Position numbers and translations under genes: made by a program | The notes under the pieces: model-generated | The model's input: only the letters and a program-made list of their open reading frames with translations | What the model was told of the DNA's origin: nothing | Databases searched by the model: none | Assembly: GCF_002927635.1 (NCBI RefSeq) | Contig: NZ_PRDS01000005.1 | Location: 124,001 to 188,000, forward strand | Direction of reading: 5' to 3' | Source of the DNA: Albidovulum inexpectatum | GTDB taxonomy: Bacteria > Pseudomonadota > Alphaproteobacteria > Rhodobacterales > Rhodobacteraceae | DNA length: 64,000 nucleotides | Shown here: positions 55,202 to 63,198 of the stretch, one piece after another | Layout: every line of letters starts with the position of its first letter | Numbering within the stretch: position 1 is the stretch's first letter

Positions 55202-57553
55202 ATGACACTGAACGAGCCTGCGAACGGGCCGGAATTCGAAGGTACGATGGACGAGTTGCAGCCGGGCACGACCCTGCTGCACGGCCAGTATCGCATCACG
55301 CGCTTTCTGAATAACGGCGGCTTTGGCATCACCTATCTGGCCAAGGATAGCCTGGACCGCGACGTAGTCATCAAGGAATGCTTTGCCGACGCCTTCTGCC
55401 GCCGCACGAACACGATCGTGACGGCACGATCGCGGGCCCATCAGAACGAGCTGAAATCGATCATCCGCCACTTCATCGAGGAAGCCCGACGGCTGGCGAA
55501 GCTGAAGCATCCCAATATCGTCGGGGTCCACCAGGTCTTCGAGGACAACGACACGGCCTATATGGCCATCGACTATATCGAAGGGAAGGACCTGCTGGAT
55601 CTTCTGGACGATCCGGCGACCCGACTGACGCCTGAACAGATCGTGGCGATCACGCGCAAGCTTCTGTCGGCGATCGGCTATGTGCACGATCACGGGCTGC
55701 TGCATCGCGACATCTCGCCCGACAATATCCTGATCACGAAGGATGGCGAACCGATCCTGATCGACTTTGGCGCGGCGCGCGAACATGCCGCCAGCGGCGG
55801 TCGCAAACATTCGGCGCTGCGCGTGGTCAAGGACGGCTATTCCCCGCAGGAATTCTATATTCCGGGCAGCGAGCAGGGGCCGTGGAGCGATCTCTACGCG
55901 CTGGCCGCGTCTCTGTATCACGCGATCAAGGGCGAGCCGCCGGTCAATGGTCAGGCGCGTCTCGCCGCGATCGCCGAGCAGCGCCCCGATCCCTATGAGC
56001 CCCTGGCCGGTCGCATTCCGGGCTATCCTCCGGGCTTCCTCGAGGCCATCGACAAGGCGATGAGCACCCGACCCGCCGACCGCCTGCAATCGGCGGCGGA
56101 ATGGCTGGCCATGCTGGACAATCCGCAAGCCGCATCGGCGGGGGCTGATCCTGAATCAGCCGTTTCATGGCTGATGCGCGAAGCCGGCGCGGACGAGGAC
56201 AAGGCCGAAGACCCCAAGCCCGTCGCAGCGGCCAGTGCCGAGCTTGCCGAGCGCAAGCGCGGAGGCGGCGCTCGTGCGGCCGTATCGGTCCTGGCATTGA
56301 TCGCGGCCCTTGGCGCGGGCGCATACTTCTATCTTGACGAGCAAAAGGATTCTGCCGCGCCAGTTGCTGCATTGCCGTCGTCGGATGTCGCCGCGACGAT
56401 GAGTGACTCCGCAACAGAGGTTGCCGAGCAAACGTCCAGCGCGGCTGATCAGACAGGCACGGCGATATCCGCGCCGGCAGCCGCCACGGATCCCGCGTCG
56501 GCGGCGGTGATCGAACCTGTCCAGACCACAGACGAATCCGTGGATGGCGAGCCGGTCCCTGCGCCTGCGACGGCCTACGACATGGCCGCGCCGGGATCGG
56601 AAAGCCCGAAGCCGGCGAGTGCGACCGAAAACGACGGTGCCGGGGCCGGAGCGGCCATGGCGGCCGCAGAGCCGGCTGCCGTTTCGCAGGCTTCGGTCGA
56701 GAATGTGCCAGCAGATCCTGCGGCAGATCCGGTTGCGGACGAAACGCCAGTCGTTGGCATAACCGAGTCCCAGGTCGATCGTGCCGCTGCAGAGGCGGCC
56801 GAAGCAGCGGCGCTGCCGGATGCGTCACAAGATGCGGCCGGTGGGTCGGAAGATTCCGCGCCGACCGAAATCGTGGCCCCGGTCGAGCAGGCTGCGGTTG
56901 ATGCGCAGCCCGTGATCGAGGAAGAAAAACCTGCCGCGACTGGCCCCGTCCTTCAGCAGCAGGTCGAATTCGCCCTGTGGGATGTCGAGGTTCCGTTCGA
57001 CTATGAGACGATTGCCCGTGGCAATTCCCGGTTTGCGAGCGTGACGCAGGTTCCCGAAAGTGTCGCCGCCGAGATCGGAGGCTGGCTGCGTCCGGGCGTC
57101 GAGATCCTGACCGTCAATGACAAGCCGCTGACAGAAGCGGCACCGTTCGAAATCCGGATCCTGACCGACATGGTGATCGATCCGGACGGCAAGACGCGCA
57201 TGACGGTCCGGTACAAGGACCCGGATACACTCCGGTTCGATCTGGCGCTGCTGGCAGTGCCCGTCATACGCCGGATAGGCTTGGCCGATGGTACAGTGCT
57301 GGTTGCGGCCATGCGGGACGGGGTCTGGCAGACCCGCGTGGCCGAGACGGGCGCGAATGCTGACGGTGTTCTGCAGCCGGGCGACATCATTCGTCGGGAG
57401 ACCCAGACCGGCGCCGTGTTCGAGACGGCCGAGGCGGCCGAGATCGCCATGGCGGCACTGGTGGAAATGGGGGCCGAAGCCGCGCGGCTGGAAGTCCTGC
57501 GCGATGGCGAAACGCTGGTGGCAGAGCTGCCGCTGGCGCGCGCTCCGGAATAG
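55202..57553 (+). CDS. Membrane-anchored serine/threonine protein kinase with C-terminal PDZ-like region
   Basis: 783 residues. Kinase domain about residues 28-305: glycine loop NNGGFGITYLAK, lysine 58 in VIKECF, HRDISPDN (Asp 170), DFG as IDFGAA (188-190) and an activation segment VVKDGYSPQE. One transmembrane helix lies at about 359-378. An Ala/Pro/Glu-rich extracytoplasmic linker of about 220 residues leads to a PDZ-like C-terminus (about 600-783; GGWLRPGVEILTVNDKPL, LQPGDII). All catalytic residues are present. Start MTLNEPANG chosen for GGGGCAAGG upstream. Heads the cluster with FHA and PP2C genes. Confidence 0.9.
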   Translation: MTLNEPANGPEFEGTMDELQPGTTLLHGQYRITRFLNNGGFGITYLAKDSLDRDVVIKECFADAFCRRTNTIVTARSRAHQNELKSIIRHFIEEARRLAKLKHPNIVGVHQVFEDNDTAYMAIDYIEGKDLLDLLDDPATRLTPEQIVAITRKLLSAIGYVHDHGLLHRDISPDNILITKDGEPILIDFGAAREHAASGGRKHSALRVVKDGYSPQEFYIPGSEQGPWSDLYALAASLYHAIKGEPPVNGQARLAAIAEQRPDPYEPLAGRIPGYPPGFLEAIDKAMSTRPADRLQSAAEWLAMLDNPQAASAGADPESAVSWLMREAGADEDKAEDPKPVAAASAELAERKRGGGARAAVSVLALIAALGAGAYFYLDEQKDSAAPVAALPSSDVAATMSDSATEVAEQTSSAADQTGTAISAPAAATDPASAAVIEPVQTTDESVDGEPVPAPATAYDMAAPGSESPKPASATENDGAGAGAAMAAAEPAAVSQASVENVPADPAADPVADETPVVGITESQVDRAAAEAAEAAALPDASQDAAGGSEDSAPTEIVAPVEQAAVDAQPVIEEEKPAATGPVLQQQVEFALWDVEVPFDYETIARGNSRFASVTQVPESVAAEIGGWLRPGVEILTVNDKPLTEAAPFEIRILTDMVIDPDGKTRMTVRYKDPDTLRFDLALLAVPVIRRIGLADGTVLVAAMRDGVWQTRVAETGANADGVLQPGDIIRRETQTGAVFETAEAAEIAMAALVEMGAEAARLEVLRDGETLVAELPLARAPE

Positions 57554-57563
57554 GTATCGGTGG

Positions 57564-57582
57564 CCGCGGAGGAAATCCGCGG
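57564..57582 (+). other. Short hairpin after the kinase gene
   Basis: CCGCGGA and TCCGCGG form a 7-bp stem around GGAAA, 11 nt after the stop. No T-tract follows. The rest of the 211-bp gap shows no gene. Confidence 0.4.
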
Positions 57583-57764
57583 TCCCGCGATTGGTCATGA
57601 GGCGTCACCCGGGCCGAACCTGCCCGCGTCTCAGGTAAGAGTGCCGGATTGCTCAGGCAGTTTCCGGAACGGGTTCTCACAGGTCAAGATAACGTTTTCA
57701 GGGCTGCACGCGACGTGCCGCACCGAGGGGGCTTCAGGCTCCAGCGAAGGAAAGGGAAGAGGAC

Positions 57765-58838
57765 ATGCACAGCGCCATCAGATTTCTGAAGACGACAGCG
57801 ATCGCGCTGGCCCTGTGTGCCGGGGCTGCCGGGGCGCAGGAGGCATGCAAGACCTACCGCGTCGCGCCGGGCGACACGCTTCTTAAGATTACCAAGCGCG
57901 CCTATGGCAACGACAATTGGCGCATGATCTACGAGGCCAACCAGGATGTCTTGCGCAATCCCGACATTATCGAGGTGGGCGACGTCCTGCGCATCCCCTG
58001 CACCGACGGCACCGTGCCCAGCCAGACGCCGGCGATCGCGGCCGAGGCTTCGCCTGCCGCGGTTGCAGCCGCAGCTGACGAGGAGCGCCCCATCGTCCTG
58101 ATCACGGGCAATGACTTCCCCCCCTTCACGGATGAAAGCCTGCCCGGACGTGGCGTCTTTACCATTCTTGTCGAGACGGCAGCCTATCGTGCCGATCCCG
58201 AAAAGAAGGTCGAGGTGAAATTCGTCAACGACTGGGAGGCGCATCTGGACCTGCTGCTGCCGGTCCTGGCATTCGACGGATCCTTCCCCTGGTCCCGACC
58301 CGATTGCGAACGGACCGACACCTTGTCGGCACATGACCGGAACCGCTGCGAGAATTACGACTTCTCCGACCCGTTCTATGAGGTCGTGGACGGCTTCTTT
58401 GCCCGCGTCGGCAGCGGCTATGACGAGGCGCTGGACTATGCCGACTTGAAGGGCGCGCGCATCTGCCGGCCCGAGGGCTATTCGACGGCCCATCTGGATG
58501 AAGCGGGCCTGAGCGCTCCGGCCGTCGTCATGGTGCGGCCGCCGCTTGTTGCGACCTGCTTCGAGCAGCTGATGGCGGGATCCGTCGATGTCGTGTCCGT
58601 GGACACGCTGGTGGGCGCGAACGCGATCGCGGACATGTCCCTGGATGGTCAGGTGGTCGAGAACGCCAATCTTGGCGCGGTCAAGGAACTGTATGTCCTG
58701 GTTCACAAGAAGAACCCGCGCGGGCGCGAGGTGCTCGACCTGCTGAATTCCGGCCTGCAGAAGATGGTCGAGTCCGGCGAATGGTACGACATCGTCTCAT
58801 CCTACCTGCGTGAGCGGATGCAGGCGGGGCGCGGCTGA
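57765..58838 (+). CDS. Secreted LysM + solute-binding-like protein, paralogue 1
   Basis: 357 residues: signal peptide (about 1-24, ending GAAGAQ), LysM domain (about 28-77; YRVAPGDTLLKITKRAYG, IIEVGDVLRIPC), an Ala-rich linker, and a periplasmic binding protein-like domain of the family 3 type (about 110-350; LKGARICRPEGY, GEWYDI). Paired cysteines suggest disulfides. LysM binds peptidoglycan, so it is probably a wall-tethered ligand binder. No permease is linked, so transport is doubtful. The most divergent of three tandem copies. Confidence 0.8.
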   Translation: MHSAIRFLKTTAIALALCAGAAGAQEACKTYRVAPGDTLLKITKRAYGNDNWRMIYEANQDVLRNPDIIEVGDVLRIPCTDGTVPSQTPAIAAEASPAAVAAAADEERPIVLITGNDFPPFTDESLPGRGVFTILVETAAYRADPEKKVEVKFVNDWEAHLDLLLPVLAFDGSFPWSRPDCERTDTLSAHDRNRCENYDFSDPFYEVVDGFFARVGSGYDEALDYADLKGARICRPEGYSTAHLDEAGLSAPAVVMVRPPLVATCFEQLMAGSVDVVSVDTLVGANAIADMSLDGQVVENANLGAVKELYVLVHKKNPRGREVLDLLNSGLQKMVESGEWYDIVSSYLRERMQAGRG

Positions 58839-58903
58839 CGACACGGTGCGGGACGGTTCCGGCGCAATCGGCTGACCGAAGAAAAATGAAAAGGAAGAAC
58901 GAT

Positions 58904-60001
58904 ATGATCCGGGGAATTCGCAGGTCGCTGTATGCCGTGACCGCTGCGGTGGCGATGATGGCTGGCGCGGGCGCATCGGCCCAGGAGGCATGTACGACCT
59001 ACACCGTGAAGGAAGGGGAAAGCCTCGCCTCGATCGCCCAGGCGGCCTATGGCAGCTATGACTACCAGATGATCTTCAACGCCAACCGGGACGTGCTGGG
59101 GGGCAATCCGAACGCGGTCGCGCCCGGCACGGTGCTGCGCCTTCCCTGCGAGGATGGCAGCCTGCCCGGGGCAGAGACGGCACAGGCGATCATCCAGCGC
59201 GAGGAGGCGCGCAGCGCCGGCCGCAGCATTGACGGGGAGTATCGTCCGCCAATCAAGTTTCTGGGGGGCGACGACTGGAAGCCGTTCATGGACAAGAGCC
59301 TGACCGGCGGCGGGATGCTGGTGCGGCTGTCCACCACGGCGGTCAAACGCGGCGGGAACGATCGCGACTACATCATGTCCTATGTGGATGATTGGGGTGC
59401 TCATCTGACCACGCTGCTTGAAATCGGCGGATTTGATATCGCGATCGGCTGGACTCCGCCGCCCGATTGCTCGAAGCGCGATCTGCTGGACGAAGCCGCC
59501 CTGTATCGTTGCGACAATCTTGTCTTTTCGCTGCCGATCTACGAGTCGGTCACATCCTACTGGTCCCGCAAGGACAGCGAATATGCCGGTGTCCGCACAT
59601 GGTCGGATTATGCCGGCGCACGGATCTGCCGCCCCGAGGGTTGGTCGACCTTCGATCTGACCGTCGAGGGCCTGGTCGAACCCGTCGTGTCCTGGGTCTA
59701 TCTGCCAACGCCGAAGGACTGCATCAGGGCCGCGGTGGATGGCAAGGTCGACATGGTTTCTCTCGATCTTGAAAGCGCGCTTGGCGCGATCGCCGAGATT
59801 CCCGGCTCGGAAGAGGTGTTGGAGCCGAACCCGAACCTGTCGAAGGTCGAGCCTCTGAACTGGGTTGCGCACAAGAAGAATCCGCGGGCCGAGGAAATCA
59901 TCGAGCTTCTGAATGCCGGGCTGAACGAGATGCGCGAAACCGGAGAATGGTACGCGATCATTCAGGACAGTCTGGCCGAATACAACAAGATCGGCGGGTA
60001 A
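58904..60001 (+). CDS. Secreted LysM + solute-binding-like protein, paralogue 2
   Basis: 365 residues from MIRGIRRSLYAV, with AAGGAAGAA upstream. Signal peptide to about residue 28 (GASAQE), LysM (YTVKEGESLASIAQAAYG, VAPGTVLRLPCEDG), then the binding-protein-like domain (YAGARICRPEGWSTF, MRETGEWYAIIQDS). Very similar to paralogue 3 in the LysM and in the C-terminal block. The 65-bp gap to paralogue 1 is consistent with one transcript. Confidence 0.8.
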   Translation: MIRGIRRSLYAVTAAVAMMAGAGASAQEACTTYTVKEGESLASIAQAAYGSYDYQMIFNANRDVLGGNPNAVAPGTVLRLPCEDGSLPGAETAQAIIQREEARSAGRSIDGEYRPPIKFLGGDDWKPFMDKSLTGGGMLVRLSTTAVKRGGNDRDYIMSYVDDWGAHLTTLLEIGGFDIAIGWTPPPDCSKRDLLDEAALYRCDNLVFSLPIYESVTSYWSRKDSEYAGVRTWSDYAGARICRPEGWSTFDLTVEGLVEPVVSWVYLPTPKDCIRAAVDGKVDMVSLDLESALGAIAEIPGSEEVLEPNPNLSKVEPLNWVAHKKNPRAEEIIELLNAGLNEMRETGEWYAIIQDSLAEYNKIGG

Positions 60002-60018
60002 GCCGAGACGCCCATGCA

Positions 60019-60040
60019 CCGGCGCCCGTCCGGGCGCCGG
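60019..60040 (+). other. Hairpin between LysM paralogues 2 and 3
   Basis: CCGGCGCCC and GGGCGCCGG form a perfect 9-bp stem with a GTCC loop. No T-run follows; possible mRNA processing or partial termination element. Confidence 0.5.
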
Positions 60041-60101
60041 GCACGTCAAGTCCCGTCCCCATGGGCCACCACCATCGGGGACGCACCGGAGGGAAGAAAC
60101 G

Positions 60102-61199
60102 ATGAAGACCACGATCCTGAAACTTGGACGGGCAACCGTCGTCGGTGCTGCCGTACTGCTTGCGCCCGGGCTCGCCGCGGCGCAGGAGGCTTGCTCGATC
60201 TACACCGTCAAGGACGGCGACAGCCTGGGTTCGATCGCGCAGGCCGCATTCGGGTCCTTCGACTACCAGATGATCTTCAACGCCAACCGGAACCTGATCG
60301 AAAACCCCAACAAGCTGGTTCCGGGCACGCAGCTGAAGATCCCGTGCGAGGACGGCAGTCTTCCGGGAGAACAGGCCGCCGAGGCGATCATTCAGGAGCA
60401 GGAGGCAAAGCAGGCCGCGACGCGCAAGCGCTCGAACCTGTATGAGCCGCCGATCAAGCTGGTTTCCGGGTCGGGATGGGAGCCCTATACGGGCGAAAAC
60501 CTGAAGGGCGGGGGCATGCTGGTGCGTCTGGCCACGACCGCGCTTCAGCGGGGCGGCAACGACCGGGAATTCACGCTCAGCTTCGTCAATGACTGGCAGG
60601 CGCATCTGGACACGCTGCTGCCGCTTGGCGCATTCGACATTTCGATCGCCTGGTACAAGCCCGAGGATTGTTCGAACCTCGAGGCAATGGACGAGAATAC
60701 CCGTTATCGCTGCACCCAGCTGGACTGGTCGCTGCCGATCTACGAATCGGTGTCGGCGTACTGGACGCGTACGGACAGCGACTATGCGAATGTGACGGCC
60801 TATTCGGATTATGCCGGGGCACGCGTCTGCCGGCCCGAAGGCTTCTCGCTGGCCGAGTTGTCCTCGGAAGGCCTGGTCGAGCCGGTCATCACGCTGGTTC
60901 AGCCGCCGCGACCCGAGGACTGTTTCCGCATGCTGGTCAATGGCGAGGTGGACATGACGCTTCTTGACCTGGAGGGCGGCGACGCAGCCCTGAAGGCGGT
61001 GCCGGAGGCGCAGGGTGTCGTGGAACCGAACCCGAACCTGTCCAAGCTGCAGACGATTCACTTCGTCTCGCACAAGACCAATCCCCGGGGCAGGGTCTAT
61101 CTGACCCTTCTGAACCGAGGCCTGAACGAGATGCGCGAAACCGGCGAATGGTACGCGATCATCCAGGACAGCCTGGCGGACTTCAACAACCTGAAATGA
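60102..61199 (+). CDS. Secreted LysM + solute-binding-like protein, paralogue 3
   Basis: 365 residues with signal peptide (ending LAAAQE), LysM (YTVKDGDSLGSIAQAAFG, KLVPGTQLKIPCEDG), linker, and family-3-like binding domain (YAGARVCRPEGF, MRETGEWYAIIQDS). Strong ribosome site GGAGGGAAGAAACG. Shares the motif DYQMIFNANR with paralogue 2, showing recent duplication. Same likely envelope location and unknown ligand. Confidence 0.8.
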   Translation: MKTTILKLGRATVVGAAVLLAPGLAAAQEACSIYTVKDGDSLGSIAQAAFGSFDYQMIFNANRNLIENPNKLVPGTQLKIPCEDGSLPGEQAAEAIIQEQEAKQAATRKRSNLYEPPIKLVSGSGWEPYTGENLKGGGMLVRLATTALQRGGNDREFTLSFVNDWQAHLDTLLPLGAFDISIAWYKPEDCSNLEAMDENTRYRCTQLDWSLPIYESVSAYWTRTDSDYANVTAYSDYAGARVCRPEGFSLAELSSEGLVEPVITLVQPPRPEDCFRMLVNGEVDMTLLDLEGGDAALKAVPEAQGVVEPNPNLSKLQTIHFVSHKTNPRGRVYLTLLNRGLNEMRETGEWYAIIQDSLADFNNLK

Positions 61200-61254
61200 G
61201 CGTGATCGGGGCCACGTGACATTCCCTGTCGCGGCCCCGGCGCGATCCGGCGGC

Positions 61255-61329
61255 GGGTCACAAATTGGCCGCAATTGCCGAAGACCTTCTTCGCGTCATC
61301 TTTTGGCCAGAATGCCGGGTCACAAATTG
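61255..61329. repeat. Two copies of GGGTCACAAATTG upstream of the FHA gene
   Basis: Identical 13-mers at 61255-61267 and 61317-61329, 62 bp apart, in the 181-bp gap before the FHA gene. They may be a regulator site or promoter duplication. A separate stem CGGGGCC/GGCCCCG at 61207-61239 follows the preceding gene. Confidence 0.55.
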
Positions 61330-61380
61330 AGACAAAGCTGGGCCGAGATCGGCCCGCCAGTGGATTGGAAAGGCAAGACA

Positions 61381-62256
61381 ATGGGCATTTTCGGAAAGCT
61401 GCTTGGCCGGTCGAACAGCTCGGGTCAATCCTATCGTGAGGACGATGAGGCCGAGCTGCAGGTTCCGCCTCTGTCGGAAGTCGTGCGCGAGCGGCGCGAT
61501 CCTGCGCCCCGACCGACCTCCCAGGGCGCGGCGCAGGCCGTGGATGAGGATGCGCTGGATCTGGAGCGCCTGTCCCGGTCCCTTGAGAGCGATGAACCCG
61601 AGGGGGGTGCGGCCTCTTCTGCGCCGGGCGCGGTGAATATCTGGGATCTCGAGGATGACGAAGACCAAGCTGCGGGACAGCCGTCCGCGGCGCCCGCGCC
61701 CCAGGCGCGGCCGCAGCCCGCGCCCGTTGCGGATAGCGGCATCGACCTGACCTCGCGCCTGCCTTCGGGCAATGCACGTCGTCGGCGCGCCAAGACGCGG
61801 CTTCTGGGGTTCGAGAAATCCGATGGTGAGATCGTCGATCTGTTCAACAATCCCGCTCAGTCGCGCGCGGCCAGCGTTCGGTATCCGATTGGCTGGCTGG
61901 TCGTGGTCAAGGGGCCTGGACGCGGCGAATCCTTTGCCTTGCGCAGTGGCCTGTCCCAGATCGGCCGTGGCGAGGACCAGACAATTCCACTGGATTTCGG
62001 AGACACGGCCATCTCGCGCAGCAATCATGCAAGCATCGTCTATGACCCCGAAACCCATGAAACGCTTCTGGGCCACGGCGGCAAGGCGAATATCGTTCGG
62101 CTGAACGGCAAGCCCCTTGTCAGCACCGAGAAGCTGAAGAACGGCGACATGATCCGTATCGGAGAGACGACGCTGCGCTTCGTTGCCCTGTGCGATGCCG
62201 AGTTCAACTGGGCTGGCGAGGACGGCGAGGAGGCCGACGATGTGGAAATCGCCTGA
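61381..62256 (+). CDS. FHA-domain phosphothreonine-binding protein
   Basis: 291 residues. The first about 165 are disordered, acidic and Pro/Ala-rich, with a basic patch RRRRAKTRLLGFE (about 133-145). The FHA domain spans about 170-275 with IGRGED, ISRSNHASIVYD and LNGKPL, which carry the phosphothreonine-binding Arg, Ser and His. Cytoplasmic reader for the kinase encoded upstream; Thr 139 is a possible kinase site (inference). GGAAAGG precedes the ATG. Overlaps the PP2C gene by 17 bp. Confidence 0.88.
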   Translation: MGIFGKLLGRSNSSGQSYREDDEAELQVPPLSEVVRERRDPAPRPTSQGAAQAVDEDALDLERLSRSLESDEPEGGAASSAPGAVNIWDLEDDEDQAAGQPSAAPAPQARPQPAPVADSGIDLTSRLPSGNARRRRAKTRLLGFEKSDGEIVDLFNNPAQSRAASVRYPIGWLVVVKGPGRGESFALRSGLSQIGRGEDQTIPLDFGDTAISRSNHASIVYDPETHETLLGHGGKANIVRLNGKPLVSTEKLKNGDMIRIGETTLRFVALCDAEFNWAGEDGEEADDVEIA

Positions 62257-63196
62257 GCCGCGTTTCGACGTCGCTTCGGCGATCTGCCAGGGCGGGCGCG
62301 ACTATCAGGAAGACGCGATCGTCACGGACTTTCCCGCGGGCACCGATGTCGGTGTCGCCGTGCTCGCCGATGGCATGGGCGGTCATGCGGCGGGGGATGT
62401 CGCGTCCAAGATCGTCGTGACCGAAGTCTTCAGCGAACTGAAGTTCGAAAGTGCCAATTTCCAGGAATTGGAAGCCAACATCCCCAACTATCTGACCATG
62501 GCCGCGGCCAATGCGAATGCCTCGGTTCGTGACTATGTCAGCGAACACCCCAAGGCGGTAGGGATGGGATCGACCCTTGTCGCCGTGGTGGTGGTGGAAA
62601 ACCGTCTGTACTGGATGTCGATCGGCGACTCCCCGCTTTACCTGTTCCGCAATGGCAAGCTGCGGCAGCTGAACGAGGACCATTCCCTTGCGCCGCGCAT
62701 CGACGCGATGGTGGCGGCGGGCCTGATGGACCCCGAGGTGGGGCGGAACCATCCCGATCGCAACTGCCTGACCTCGGCGATCATGGGAGACAGGGTCGAA
62801 CGGTCGCAATGCCCGCGCGAACCCTTTGTGCTGGAGGTCGGGGATATCGTGATCCTGTCCAGCGATGGTCTTCAATATCTCGAGGAGCAGCGGATCGAGA
62901 AGATTCTCAACAAGTATCGTCGCCGGAAAAGCGCAGAGATTGCCGAGCGCCTGCTGGATGCGATCATCGACCTGGCAGATCCCGACCAGGACAATGTATC
63001 TTTTGCCGTGATCAAGCTGAACCACAACAAGCCTGCCGAACGAAAGATGCGTCGCAGGCCAGAGGACGCCGCGGGCGATGATTCGGCTCATGCGACACGC
63101 GTGGTTCCCGTCGACAAGGCAGCTTTCACGCCGACCGAGGCAAAGTCGGGCGGTGACGGCCAACAGCCCTTCAGGCTGATCGCAGGAGGCAAGTGA
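62240..63196 (+). CDS. PP2C-family serine/threonine phosphatase
   Basis: 318 residues. Metal ligands and signature motifs: GGRDYQEDA, VLADGMGGHAAGD, GMGSTLVA, SIGDSPLY, LSSDGLQYL and DPDQDNVSF. It would remove phosphates placed by the cluster's kinase. The start MWKSPEPRFD lies inside the FHA gene's end with GAGGAGG upstream, implying coupled translation. The C-terminal about 60 residues are a basic, disordered tail. Confidence 0.92.
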   Translation: MWKSPEPRFDVASAICQGGRDYQEDAIVTDFPAGTDVGVAVLADGMGGHAAGDVASKIVVTEVFSELKFESANFQELEANIPNYLTMAAANANASVRDYVSEHPKAVGMGSTLVAVVVVENRLYWMSIGDSPLYLFRNGKLRQLNEDHSLAPRIDAMVAAGLMDPEVGRNHPDRNCLTSAIMGDRVERSQCPREPFVLEVGDIVILSSDGLQYLEEQRIEKILNKYRRRKSAEIAERLLDAIIDLADPDQDNVSFAVIKLNHNKPAERKMRRRPEDAAGDDSAHATRVVPVDKAAFTPTEAKSGGDGQQPFRLIAGGK

Positions 63197-63198
63197 CC

